From: a virus | Virus record (IMG/VR): IMGVR_UViG_3300013126_000069 | Location: 1 to 43,462 of that record | Direction: 5' to 3' (one strand) | DNA: 43,462 nt | Shown: positions 1 through 7,655 of the stretch, in pieces | How the letters are laid out: every line of letters begins with the position of its first letter | Position numbering within the stretch: the first letter of the stretch is position 1 | Translations under genes and position numbers: made by a program | Notes under the pieces: model-generated | Database searches by the model: none | Told to the model about the DNA's origin: nothing | The model's input: only the letters and a program-made list of their open reading frames with translations

Positions 1-1824
1 ACTGATAAGGTTTTAGTGTATAATGCTAATGTGACTGTTAACGATGATTTAATTGTAAATGGTGCTATTTCTTTATCAAATTCTGCGTGTGCTGCTGTTA
101 ATTTCGCTGATGCTAATTCACCAGGAACAGATACATCAATTTATTACAATTCAGGCTCTGATGTATTGACCATGACATTAAATGGTAGCGATAAGATAAT
201 ATTAACAAACTCAAATGTAACTATACAAGACGATTTGCTTATTCAAGGTAGTTTAGCACTATCTGCTACTGCTAGTGCTGCGATAAACTTTTTTGATAGT
301 AATGGTGCTTCAACAGATACATCAATTTATTATGCCAATAACCCAGGCTTAGGAATAACAGAAGGATTATATTTCGCACTAAATGGTAGCACCAAGCTTG
401 GCATATTTAATACAGAAAATCAAAACTATGGTAATTTTGTTGTAGTTAGCGGAAATATTAGTACAACTGGTAGTACATTCTTATTAGCAAATGCCAATAC
501 AACTACAGCAAATGCGTTTGGTAGTGCTTCATCCATTAACATAGGGGCAGCAGGTAGTTTAACAACGCTTCGTGGTAATTTGTTCATTGATAAGGCACTT
601 AATTTTGCTGATTCAAACGGTGCTAATACTGATACCTCTATATATTACGCAGCTAGTCCAGAAGGTATGTACTTTGCTGTAAATGGTAACACTCAACTAG
701 CAGTAAATAATACTCAAGTATTAATTGTTAACAAGCTAGATGCAACAGGTGCTAGTAATGTAGCTCTTGGTCCAAACGCTAATATAAAAATTACAGGAGG
801 AAGTTCAGGTCAAGTTTTATCAACTGATGGACTTGGTAATTTAAGTTGGACAACAGTTAGCGGAGGCGGATCACCTGGCGGTTCTAATACACAAATTCAA
901 TTTAATGACGCTGGTAGTTTCGGTGGTAATAATACTTTTACCTTTAATAAAACTTCAGGAAACTTACAAGTACCGGGTAACGTAGATTTTGGTGGTAATT
1001 TAATATTAGGAAATTCAGCAGCAGCTAATGTATCTATAAACTTTAGAGATGCTAATTCTACTGCCACTGACACAGCAATTTATTATACAACAGCAGTAGC
1101 AGAAGGGTTATATTTTACATTAAATGCTGGAACAAAAGTTGTTATAGAAAATAATAGAACAGTTAACTATCAAGATTTTCTAGTATCAGCAGGTAATATT
1201 GATACAACTATTGCTACTCTTAACTTTGCGAATGCTAATACAACTACAGCAAATGCGTTTGGTAGTGCTTCAGCCGTTAATATAGGGGCAGCAGGTAGTT
1301 TAACAACATTGCGTGGTAATTTGTTTATTGATAAAGCACTTAATTTTGCTGATTCAACTGGAGCCAATACTGATACAGCAATTTATTATACAACAACAGG
1401 GGCAGAAGGACTATACTTCGCCTTAAATGGTAGTACTAGAATCGCAACCTTTTCAACAGGAACATTAAACTACGGGGTGTTCCTTACAATTGGTAATGGT
1501 ATTGGATATGGTTCAGGCTCTGGTGGCACTATCGCACAAACAGGATCAAGAACTAATGGTGTAACGATTGATAAGCCAACTGGATCAATTACATTAGTAA
1601 GTGCTGCTGGAACAACAAGTTGGCAAAGCTTTACAGTAACGAACTCAACAGTAGCTATTAGTGATACTATTACTGTAAATCAACGTTCAGGTACTGACTT
1701 ATATCAGATATTTGTAACTAATGTAGCAGCCGGTAGTTTTAGAATTACATTTGCCACAACAGGTGGCACAACAACTGAACAACCAGTATTCAACTTTAAT
1801 GTAATTAAAGGCGTAACATCTTAA
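1..1824 (+). CDS. Repetitive tail-fibre-like protein, 5' end outside window
   Basis: The reading frame is open to base 1 (T-D-K-V-L precede the GTG at 16), so this is the 3' part of a longer gene and the GTG is not a credible start. About 607 residues are visible. They consist of repeated beta-rich modules with recurring phrases such as NFADSNGANTDTSIYY and TTTANAFGSAS followed by a glycine-rich stretch and LRGNLFIDKALNF. The same cassettes occur in the 2637-aa fibre at 22260-30173, so the two genes are paralogous or exchange sequence. The C-terminal ~100 residues are non-repetitive and resemble a small beta-sandwich tip. Asn/Thr/Ala/Gly-rich triplicating repeats are typical of phage fibres, so a host-contact or tail-decoration role is inferred. 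No enzymatic motif is seen. It ends 15 bp before the next gene, which has an AAGGAA ribosome site. Confidence 0.75.
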   Translation, partial: TDKVLVYNANVTVNDDLIVNGAISLSNSACAAVNFADANSPGTDTSIYYNSGSDVLTMTLNGSDKIILTNSNVTIQDDLLIQGSLALSATASAAINFFDSNGASTDTSIYYANNPGLGITEGLYFALNGSTKLGIFNTENQNYGNFVVVSGNISTTGSTFLLANANTTTANAFGSASSINIGAAGSLTTLRGNLFIDKALNFADSNGANTDTSIYYAASPEGMYFAVNGNTQLAVNNTQVLIVNKLDATGASNVALGPNANIKITGGSSGQVLSTDGLGNLSWTTVSGGGSPGGSNTQIQFNDAGSFGGNNTFTFNKTSGNLQVPGNVDFGGNLILGNSAAANVSINFRDANSTATDTAIYYTTAVAEGLYFTLNAGTKVVIENNRTVNYQDFLVSAGNIDTTIATLNFANANTTTANAFGSASAVNIGAAGSLTTLRGNLFIDKALNFADSTGANTDTAIYYTTTGAEGLYFALNGSTRIATFSTGTLNYGVFLTIGNGIGYGSGSGGTIAQTGSRTNGVTIDKPTGSITLVSAAGTTSWQSFTVTNSTVAISDTITVNQRSGTDLYQIFVTNVAAGSFRITFATTGGTTTEQPVFNFNVIKGVTS

Positions 1825-1839
1825 TCAAGGAAATTTTTT

Positions 1840-2388
1840 ATGTCAACATACGTTTTAGAATCAAGCGGTACAGCAGACACAAGTGCTAACATAGCAACAG
1901 ATAAAGTTCGCATATCAACTACTGCTAATAGTATATTGTTTGCTGTAGGGTATCCAAACACAGCCGCTACTGGTACAGTAACAGCAGCAACTAATTCGAC
2001 CACTGTCACAGGATCAGGAACAGCATTTTTATCTGAACTAAACGTAGGTTGGTGGATTGGCAACGCAACTGGAACTACAGTAGGTGTAGTACAAAGTATT
2101 GCTAATAATACAAGTTTAACATTAACTGCTAATGCTAATGTTGCTGTTTCTACAGCTGGCATAACAATAAGTCCATATGGTGTTCCTTATGTAGACGATG
2201 TATTAGACTCAAGTAACTGCCCACGAGCTAGTGGTATTGTGCCTTCAAACACAGTATTAAATGATGTGTATGTTGGTCAAGGTAACGTAATTGCTTTTAT
2301 CAATGCCGAATCTGGAAATTGTATTTTTAGTGTTACTGAATTAGGTATGCCACACGCTGATACTGGCACGTCTGGCTATAATTTGTAG
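1840..2388 (+). CDS. Small beta-rich virion structural protein
   Basis: This 182-residue Thr/Ser/Ala/Asn-rich protein has no transmembrane segment or catalytic motif. Residues about 47-105 carry a pattern common in phage fibre and baseplate-associated proteins: a TGTVTAATNSTTVTGSGTAF-type strand-turn, then a vGWWIG core and a SIANNTSLTLTANA strand. The C-terminal third contains two cysteines and is not repetitive. It follows the partial fibre gene by 15 bp with an AAGGAA ribosome site and no late promoter between them, so the two are probably co-transcribed. The exact role is unknown; a fibre-associated or tail-decoration protein is the best inference. Confidence 0.6.
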   Translation: MSTYVLESSGTADTSANIATDKVRISTTANSILFAVGYPNTAATGTVTAATNSTTVTGSGTAFLSELNVGWWIGNATGTTVGVVQSIANNTSLTLTANANVAVSTAGITISPYGVPYVDDVLDSSNCPRASGIVPSNTVLNDVYVGQGNVIAFINAESGNCIFSVTELGMPHADTGTSGYNL

Positions 2389-2393
2389 TTCTA

Positions 2394-2401
2394 GCTAAAT
2401 A
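2394..2401 (+). promoter_or_regulatory. T4-type late promoter motif (GCTAAATA)
   Basis: GCTAAATA lies just after the preceding stop codon and about 75 bp before the ATG at 2477. CTAAATA is a known variant of the T4 late motif in T4-like aquatic phages. Transcription from here would give an unusually long structured leader (see 2405-2456). Confidence 0.55.
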
Positions 2402-2404
2402 CTA

Positions 2405-2456
2405 TATCAATTTATTGATTTATGCGGTCCCCGCCGCGTAGTGGCTAGAACCCACG
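2405..2456 (+). other. Hairpin-rich leader with a GC-rich patch
   Basis: Three inverted repeats follow one another: ATCAA/TTGAT (2406-2410 with 2415-2419), GCGG/CCGC (2424-2427 with 2434-2437) and GTGG/CCAC (2441-2444 with 2452-2455). Bases 2424-2456 are clearly GC-rich, unlike the surrounding AT-rich sequence. The segment lies between a late motif and the ribosome site AAGGAG of the 408-aa protein. It could be a 5' UTR stabiliser or processing element. No poly-T run follows, so it is not a standard terminator. Confidence 0.4.
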
Positions 2457-2476
2457 TAATTTAAGGAGAAAAACAA

Positions 2477-3703
2477 ATGGGTCGTCCTCTTAAAATAGCG
2501 AAAGCTCAAGCAGTTTTAACAGTAACAAATACTACAGCAACAACTAATATTGTTACTGTATCTCAAACTTTATCAAATTTGGGTGTTATAGCAGGTATGC
2601 CTTTTGTACCATCAGTAACTACAGGTACAAATTTAATAGCAGGTACAACATATTTCATTTTAGAAATTACAGGAGCATCAACATTTACTGTTTCTGCTAC
2701 TGATTTGAGTGCTAATCCTACATATACTCCGGTAACATTAACAACAGGCACAACAGCTTCAGCTTTATCAGTTGGTATAGTTGACAGTGGATTTAATAAT
2801 CCAGAAGGTTTGGCAAATACATATGGTGTTGTTGGTGGTAACACAGCAATTTATGGAAATCAAGTATTGGCTCGTGTGGCGATTGGTGTAGCAGGTACAG
2901 GTACAATTTATGCCTATGATGATTCAAACGTAGCAGGCGGAGCAGGTACAGATTTTGCTAATACACTAAGCGCAGGAAGTGTCGTATCAAGTGTAAATCC
3001 ATCAACAGGTGCTTTAACAACACTTGGTTTTGTAGATACTGTAACTGGTTACGTAACAATTGAATGTAGTGCTGCCACAACAGCAGGTAGTTTCTTAACA
3101 AGTGTCGGCAATGCTGAAACACTTTATGCAAACTTACCAGTTACTTTTGATGTAAATATTGGCGGTTTAAACAATACTCAAACATATTTCGTTAAGACAA
3201 TCGTTAATGCAGCAGCATTTTCAGTATCATTCATTCCAGGTGGGGCAAATGTTGCATTAACTAATGAAAGTGTTACATCAAATGCTACACAAGATCAAGT
3301 TTTATTTAATGCCAACTCTCTAGCAAATGCGAGTGGTACAAGTTTTGTTTATGCTGATAATGAACCAGGATTTATCTTGCGTCAAAAAGGTAAGCAAAAG
3401 TATTTGGTACAAGGAGCAACAAGTAGTTTAATTGCTCAATGCTTAACAGCTAACTTAGCTAACGCAGCATTAGTTCCAAACTCAATGAGTATTCTTGCTA
3501 CATATGCTGATAGTTCTACACAATATGTACAAAGCTTAAGCGATATTGACAGTGAATTGTTTACAGCAACATCAGGTCCAATCGCTAGTGGAGATATTGT
3601 ATTAGCAAATGCTGATCCAGTATATGTAACATTTAATAGTGCTGTTGCTGCTAATACAGCAAATGGTCTATTCTATCCATTGGTACAGATACCTGGCGCA
3701 TAA
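2477..3703 (+). CDS. Virion structural protein with repeated beta-domains
   Basis: This 408-residue protein starts at an ATG with AAGGAG 8-10 bases upstream. It is almost entirely small, polar and beta-prone residues. Two segments share a pattern found in other proteins of this window: a G-M-x-F entry, then TTYFILEITGASTFTVS (about residues 55-75) and TQTYFVKTIVNAAAFSVSF (about 235-255). Between them is a GNTAIYGNQVLARVAIG segment followed by Gly/Ala-rich sequence. Residues about 300-310 read NEPGFILRQKGKQKYLVQG, the least repetitive part. It has its own late motif and a structured leader, consistent with an abundant late virion protein. Proteins of this composition in T4-like aquatic phages are usually annotated only as structural. 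The specific role is unknown. Confidence 0.6.
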   Translation: MGRPLKIAKAQAVLTVTNTTATTNIVTVSQTLSNLGVIAGMPFVPSVTTGTNLIAGTTYFILEITGASTFTVSATDLSANPTYTPVTLTTGTTASALSVGIVDSGFNNPEGLANTYGVVGGNTAIYGNQVLARVAIGVAGTGTIYAYDDSNVAGGAGTDFANTLSAGSVVSSVNPSTGALTTLGFVDTVTGYVTIECSAATTAGSFLTSVGNAETLYANLPVTFDVNIGGLNNTQTYFVKTIVNAAAFSVSFIPGGANVALTNESVTSNATQDQVLFNANSLANASGTSFVYADNEPGFILRQKGKQKYLVQGATSSLIAQCLTANLANAALVPNSMSILATYADSSTQYVQSLSDIDSELFTATSGPIASGDIVLANADPVYVTFNSAVAANTANGLFYPLVQIPGA

Positions 3704-3704
3704 A

Positions 3705-4007
3705 ATGGCTCAACCATTACAAGTACAAACACAAACTGAAGTTGCAGTCCTTCAAGTTCAATATAAAAATCTAGACGAAAAAGTTGATGATTTAAAAGTT
3801 GAAATGAAGGACATGCGTTTCGCACTAGAAAAACATAGTGAGGAACATACTCAGATAATGAAAGATATGCATGATTCAGCGGAGGAAGCACACAAAAGTT
3901 TATCCAACAAAATTAATGCTTTAGAAAAGTGGCGTTGGATGCTTATGGGTGCAGGTGTGGTAATTGGTGCTTTTGGTTGGCCCACAGTTGGGAAACTGTT
4001 AGGTTGA
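3705..4007 (+). CDS. Coiled-coil plus C-terminal membrane segment; holin candidate
   Basis: This 100-residue protein starts at the ATG at 3705, one base after the preceding stop. An upstream in-frame ATG at 3639 would overlap that gene by 65 bp and is less likely. Residues about 14-72 are a heptad-patterned helix rich in Glu, Lys and Asp. Residues about 77-95 (WMLMGAGVVIGAFGWPTVG) form a single hydrophobic segment preceded by KWRW. This layout (soluble coiled coil, basic-aromatic anchor, one C-terminal transmembrane helix) matches small phage XhlA-type or class III-like holin-associated proteins, so a lysis role with the GH19 endolysin at 30183 is possible. It could equally be a tail or membrane-anchored accessory protein. 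The gene ends against a hairpin at 4009-4031. Confidence 0.5.
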   Translation: MAQPLQVQTQTEVAVLQVQYKNLDEKVDDLKVEMKDMRFALEKHSEEHTQIMKDMHDSAEEAHKSLSNKINALEKWRWMLMGAGVVIGAFGWPTVGKLLG

Positions 4008-4421
4008 TATTGAGGGGCTTGACCCCTCAATTAATTTTAATTTCTCTTTTACTATTTCAAAATTAATCGTATTAAATAACCCAGGATGTAATGGTTTGGG
4101 ATACATACTACTTCCTACCCAAGCATAACCACAATGTTCATCATTTAATAACGGGATAAACTCGTTACTAACTTCACAAAAAAATGTGTGATATGTAAAG
4201 CTATAGTTTACAAATTGTTGAATTGGAATAAGTTTTAAATTAGTAATATCATAACTAATTTCTTCCATACACTCACGTTGTAATGCTACAAATAATGTTT
4301 CATTATTTTCAACTTTACCACCTGGTATACTCCAACTTGGGCTTTTACTATCTGTTCTAAGTAGATACAAATATCGTTGTGTTGATTTGTTGTAAAAGAA
4401 TAGTCCTACACCAGTGCTCAT
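3999..4421 (-). CDS. Nudix hydrolase
   Basis: This 140-residue protein has a Nudix box at residues 35-57: G35, five residues, E41, seven residues, then R49-E50-C-M-E53-E54. The glycine near the end of the consensus is Ser56 here. The preceding SWSIPGGK and the N-terminal beta-strand region fit the family fold, in which the RE-EE glutamates bind the metal and a nucleoside-diphosphate-X substrate is hydrolysed. The substrate cannot be told from sequence. Possibilities are oxidised dNTPs, ADP-ribose-type compounds, dinucleotide polyphosphates or RNA 5' ends; T4 NudE is a precedent for a phage Nudix enzyme. It is the last gene of the minus-strand gp14-gp15-Nudix group, 18 bp after gp15. Its last codons contain the hairpin at 4009-4031. 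Confidence 0.85.
   Translation of the reverse strand: MSTGVGLFFYNKSTQRYLYLLRTDSKSPSWSIPGGKVENNETLFVALQRECMEEISYDITNLKLIPIQQFVNYSFTYHTFFCEVSNEFIPLLNDEHCGYAWVGSSMYPKPLHPGLFNTINFEIVKEKLKLIEGSSPSIST
4009..4031. terminator. Hairpin at convergent gene junction
   Basis: A perfect 9-bp stem (ATTGAGGGG with CCCCTCAAT) encloses a 5-base CTTGA loop. It starts one base after the stop of the coiled-coil gene and lies inside the last codons of the opposing Nudix gene. T-rich sequence follows on the plus strand (TAATTTTAATTT), so it probably terminates plus-strand transcription. On the minus strand it may block read-through or protect the 3' end. Confidence 0.65.
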
Positions 4422-4423
4422 CT

Positions 4424-4437
4424 ATTGATTTATCAAT
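4424..4437 (-). repeat. Inverted repeat before the Nudix start
   Basis: ATTGAT and ATCAAT form a perfect 6-bp inverted repeat with a 2-base spacer, 2 bases upstream of the Nudix ATG, in the gap after gp15. It could fold over the translation start. It also contains GATAAATC, one base off a late motif. Functional significance is uncertain. Confidence 0.3.
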
Positions 4438-4439
4438 CT

Positions 4440-5810
4440 TTATATAACGATTGAAAAATCTCCTGCTGTGTACCACCCTTCAAAAGATTTCATCCAACTT
4501 CCACTAGTATATCTATACTGGACATTGTTTACAATGTTGGTGACAAATTGAACGGTATTACTATTTTCACTATCAAAACTAACTTCCCATTCCATTGTAT
4601 TAGCATTGAATTGAACAATATCGTTAGCATTGGCAACAAGATTACCCCATGCTACAGTGCTATCCCCTGTGCTACCTATACTATCAACTAACAAATATCT
4701 AGCATTTGGCGTTGGACCAGGTAATCCTGCGTTTGGACCAGTGATTTGTGGATTTACTACTCCATCAACTGGTTGTAATGTATTTTGTGGTAATGTATCT
4801 GGATCGACATTATAGATTAATAAACGATCATCCAATGGATCAGGAACGATTGTACCAACTATCTCAGTTTCTAAATAAGGATTTTGTAACCATATTTGAC
4901 TAATGCCAGGTCGCACAGCCCCATATACGTTCAAGAAGCTTGACCAATATAGTGTAGTATTAGGCGGACTAATATTTTCAAGTTGACTATTTGGTGGATT
5001 AAATGGTTGATTTTCAGGTAATACTTGTAATGTATTTCCTAAGTACAATAATTTATAACCGAATGGTGTTATTTTTTGTCTAGTCCCTAATAATAAATCA
5101 TCGTTTTGTGTTGCTGCCAAACTGTTACCTTGAAATATACTAGCAATAATTTTTTCAATAACACCAAGTTTCTTTAGTTTACTACTTGTACTTACCCATA
5201 TGGGCATGTAAAACTTCCAAGTTAGTACATCAATTGGATTACCTGTACCTTGTGGTATCGTTCTACTACTAAAAGTAAGCCCATCTTGATATACAACAGT
5301 TAAACTTGTCCAATCAATAAAGTTATCTGTGCTTTGTATTTCTAAACTAGGATTAAACAATGTTGCTAACTGTTCTAACAATTCTAGTTTTTGATTATAG
5401 TTTGTAGTCCAAAAATCAACAGTTATTCTTAATGTGTAAGGAACTGGCATTAGTCGTTCAATACTAAATGCTTGTCCTTGTATTGTTTCATAAGATGTTG
5501 TATCTTCGTTATATGCTCGTTGTCTTACATTAAGTTTATCAACAAAGAAAGGTTCTTGTGTGCGTTTTTGATCATATTCAAAACCATTGATATAATATGT
5601 AATCATTGGAGCACTTGGCAAACTACTGGCACTATTATTTGCTTGTATAGTGGCAGCTTGTCTACTTTGATCACCATACATAATAGGAACACGTATAAGT
5701 ATGTCATTACCAGCAGGATCTTTCCCTTTGGTTACATACCAATTTGAAAACAGTTTGGCGAACTGGATTAAAAACCTACGTATCTGATTATCATAGAAGA
5801 ACTGTGCCAA
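4440..5810 (-). CDS. 15: Tail sheath stabiliser and completion protein gp15
   Basis: This 456-residue homologue of T4 gp15 is expected to cap the head-proximal end of the contractile tail and join it to the neck. The N-terminus is diagnostic: FFYDNQIRRFLIQFAKLFSNWYV, then ILIRVPIMYGDQSRQAA, matching T4 gp15's FxYNxxxRR...LFSN...FIRVPITY layout. Further family-like segments are a PxxYTLRITVDFWTTNYNQ strand (about residue 125-145) and a WKFYMPIWV segment near residue 205. T4 gp15 is 272 aa, so about 180 extra residues lie at the C-terminus, rich in Asn/Pro and ending in GWYTAGDFSIVI. The start codon is TTG at 5810, supported by alignment of the N-terminus and by an AAAGGG-like ribosome site; no ATG lies nearby upstream in frame. 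A late motif lies 21 bases upstream. Confidence 0.85.
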   Translation of the reverse strand: MAQFFYDNQIRRFLIQFAKLFSNWYVTKGKDPAGNDILIRVPIMYGDQSRQAATIQANNSASSLPSAPMITYYINGFEYDQKRTQEPFFVDKLNVRQRAYNEDTTSYETIQGQAFSIERLMPVPYTLRITVDFWTTNYNQKLELLEQLATLFNPSLEIQSTDNFIDWTSLTVVYQDGLTFSSRTIPQGTGNPIDVLTWKFYMPIWVSTSSKLKKLGVIEKIIASIFQGNSLAATQNDDLLLGTRQKITPFGYKLLYLGNTLQVLPENQPFNPPNSQLENISPPNTTLYWSSFLNVYGAVRPGISQIWLQNPYLETEIVGTIVPDPLDDRLLIYNVDPDTLPQNTLQPVDGVVNPQITGPNAGLPGPTPNARYLLVDSIGSTGDSTVAWGNLVANANDIVQFNANTMEWEVSFDSENSNTVQFVTNIVNNVQYRYTSGSWMKSFEGWYTAGDFSIVI

Positions 5811-5831
5811 TTTGTTACCCTTTTATTGTAG

Positions 5832-5839
5832 TATTTATT
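5832..5839 (-). promoter_or_regulatory. T4-type late promoter motif (AATAAATA) for gp15
   Basis: On the minus strand AATAAATA sits in the gp14-gp15 gap, 21 bases before the TTG start of gp15. This leaves room for a short leader with a ribosome site. Confidence 0.6.
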
Positions 5840-5857
5840 GTTATTAAAATATCAATA

Positions 5858-7576
5858 TTAAGGAGTAGGTGGTAATGGATCAGGTTTCAAATCTAATATA
5901 CTACTGAGTGGTTGTGCTTCGGGAACAAATGTTTGTGTTTGTTGTAAGTATATTTGATTTGGATCATTGATAAACAATGATTTTCTTGATAGATCATTAA
6001 TAGTAAAGCCAGTTTCTGTGCGAACGTTTTCACTAATTCTTACCCACATCACACCATCCCAACGATATAATATTTGTGGCAAGTAATCAATACGCAAGAA
6101 ATAATCACCGACTTGTGGATTTTGTGGGAAGCTTATACCAACACCTGTTGGTAATCCATTTGGTGGTGTATCCGTTCCTGTTAAATAACCAGCACTGTAA
6201 CCAAAACTTCTAGGAGTTGCCCTAGCAATAAATTGGAATCTTGGATCACAATCAGCACGATAATCCATTTGTGGAGTAATTTCAGCGGTGAATCCTGGTG
6301 CTGTTGGGTCTTGATCAGCAGTAGCATATGTGTTATCAGCAGTACCATATGGCCCTGTTATAGCTCCTAATGATTGTACAGCTAATACTTTTTGCCCTTC
6401 AACAGGACCTGAACCTGAGCCAAGTTTATCTGGTGCTAATTCAATGACTTCAAGGTTAGCTTGTACAAACTTATCTAATTGTTCAGACAAATCCATATCA
6501 GCAGTCATGTCCCAAATACTTTGTAATTGTGCCTTGGGTACTTTAATAGCATAACTTGTATTCTTGTACTTAGGATCACGCATAGCAATGACACCACCTG
6601 TCACAGTAGTGCTTGGTGCTCCTGCGCTGCTAGTAATAACACTGATTGGTGGAGCTGGTTGACCTATCTTATCACTTGGTACACCATTACTTTGAAATTC
6701 GCCATATGTAGGGACAACATACAATTTGCTATTGTCGTATCCTGCTTTAGGTACAATACGTTGTGCTTCATTTAACTGTGCGTTATTGACTGCTATATTT
6801 GTATTATAACGTCCTAGTATATCACGTAAGTCTTGATTTGTATCCAATTGCCAATATGTGGTATTAGGTGGGTTAGTTCCAGCAGGGACTTCAATTAAAC
6901 TTATATAATTTTTGTCACCATATGAAATTACGTACCCAGGTGGATATGTTTTATCTTTATCCCAAAGTCCTAAATAGTTATCTTGATTAATTGGTTCATT
7001 TAATATTTGACTAAATTCTTCACTATCAACTAGTGGCTCACATTTAATACGCCATAAGTGTGGGAACCATGTTTGGCTAAAACCTTCACTAGCATAATTA
7101 GCATCAGTAATTTGCATGAAACGTTTAAGTGCTACTGGAATAGTTTCTTTAAGTGGATTGTAATCTAATAGATGCGGCAACTCAATTACATCACCTACCA
7201 TTAATTTGCGACCTACAATATCAATCATGTCATTGTAATGTACTACGATGAAAATAATGTCATTATTTAAAAACAACCCAAACTGACTTAGGTCAAAGTC
7301 TAGGTTTTGTACTTGATAATGCCCACGTAACCTATAAATGCTTGTTTCATATGTCCGATCTCTATTTTCAAGAAATAATAAATCTTGTATATTAATAGGA
7401 TCAAGTTTGTCGTATTGTGGTTGTGTATAATCAACACTGGGTCCTTGATCTGTTGGGCCTAAATACTTATGAATATAAAGGTCAGTGCCCCCTACAGTAA
7501 GTTGTTCAGAAATGGTTCTGTCAAAAAATCGGTAGTCGTTTTGTTTATTGGGACGGAATAGTGATAACTTTGGCAT
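5858..7576 (-). CDS. 14: Neck protein gp14 with inserted glycan-binding-like module
   Basis: This 572-residue protein is recognised as the T4-like gp14 neck/connector protein. The N-terminal KQNDYRFFDRTISEQLTVGG, the GGTDLYIHKYLGP segment (29-41), MVGDVIELPHLLDYNPL (126-142) and EGFSQTWFPHLWRIKCEPLVDS (164-185) follow the aquatic T4-like gp14 pattern. T4 gp14 is only about 256 aa. Residues about 199-249 (NYLGLWDKDKTY, GDKNYISLIEV, TTYWQLDTNQ) look like an inserted chitin/cellulose-binding CBM5/12-like module, and the gp14 core resumes at LRDILGRYN. A long C-terminal part includes a GDYFLRIDYLPQILYRWDG-type strand set near residues 490-525. The start is ATG 7576; the frame stays open further upstream to 8320 but overlaps the opposing gene. 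It lies opposite in strand to gp13 and heads the gp14-gp15-Nudix group. Confidence 0.8.
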   Translation of the reverse strand: MPKLSLFRPNKQNDYRFFDRTISEQLTVGGTDLYIHKYLGPTDQGPSVDYTQPQYDKLDPINIQDLLFLENRDRTYETSIYRLRGHYQVQNLDFDLSQFGLFLNNDIIFIVVHYNDMIDIVGRKLMVGDVIELPHLLDYNPLKETIPVALKRFMQITDANYASEGFSQTWFPHLWRIKCEPLVDSEEFSQILNEPINQDNYLGLWDKDKTYPPGYVISYGDKNYISLIEVPAGTNPPNTTYWQLDTNQDLRDILGRYNTNIAVNNAQLNEAQRIVPKAGYDNSKLYVVPTYGEFQSNGVPSDKIGQPAPPISVITSSAGAPSTTVTGGVIAMRDPKYKNTSYAIKVPKAQLQSIWDMTADMDLSEQLDKFVQANLEVIELAPDKLGSGSGPVEGQKVLAVQSLGAITGPYGTADNTYATADQDPTAPGFTAEITPQMDYRADCDPRFQFIARATPRSFGYSAGYLTGTDTPPNGLPTGVGISFPQNPQVGDYFLRIDYLPQILYRWDGVMWVRISENVRTETGFTINDLSRKSLFINDPNQIYLQQTQTFVPEAQPLSSILDLKPDPLPPTP

Positions 7577-7580
7577 ATAG

Positions 7581-7588
7581 TATTTATC
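7581..7588 (-). promoter_or_regulatory. T4-type late promoter motif (GATAAATA) for gp14
   Basis: On the minus strand GATAAATA is followed by only four bases (CTAT) and then the gp14 ATG. No Shine-Dalgarno sequence is visible. If T4 spacing applies, transcription starts at or beside the ATG, giving a leaderless mRNA. Confidence 0.6.
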
Positions 7589-7596
7589 GGGCAAGG

Positions 7597-7625
7597 TTGA
7601 CAATAAATATGAGGTCGTGTATAAT
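7597..7625 (+). promoter_or_regulatory. Consensus sigma70 promoter (TTGACA-17-TATAAT)
   Basis: TTGACA at 7597-7602 and TATAAT at 7620-7625 are separated by exactly 17 bases, which is a perfect bacterial housekeeping promoter. It drives the plus strand 30 bases before the ATG at 7656. It probably gives early, host-polymerase-driven expression of the 395-aa protein and MazG. It is divergent from the gp14 late promoter. Confidence 0.85.
7602..7609 (+). promoter_or_regulatory. Late-type motif (AATAAATA) nested in the sigma70 spacer
   Basis: AATAAATA begins on the last base of the TTGACA box and occupies the spacer of the sigma70 promoter. The same gene could therefore be transcribed both early and late. 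The motif is short and AT-rich, so chance is possible. Confidence 0.35.
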
Positions 7626-7655
7626 ATACTACGATGTTTACTAGATGGAGTCAAC

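Noticed and set aside
16-18. GTG as start of the first fibre gene
   Set aside because: The frame is open to base 1 and the sequence is already in the middle of a fibre repeat, so the gene continues upstream of the window.
2424-2456. tRNA gene or tRNA fragment in the GC-rich patch
   Set aside because: The segment is too short and has no acceptor stem, anticodon arm or T-loop consensus.
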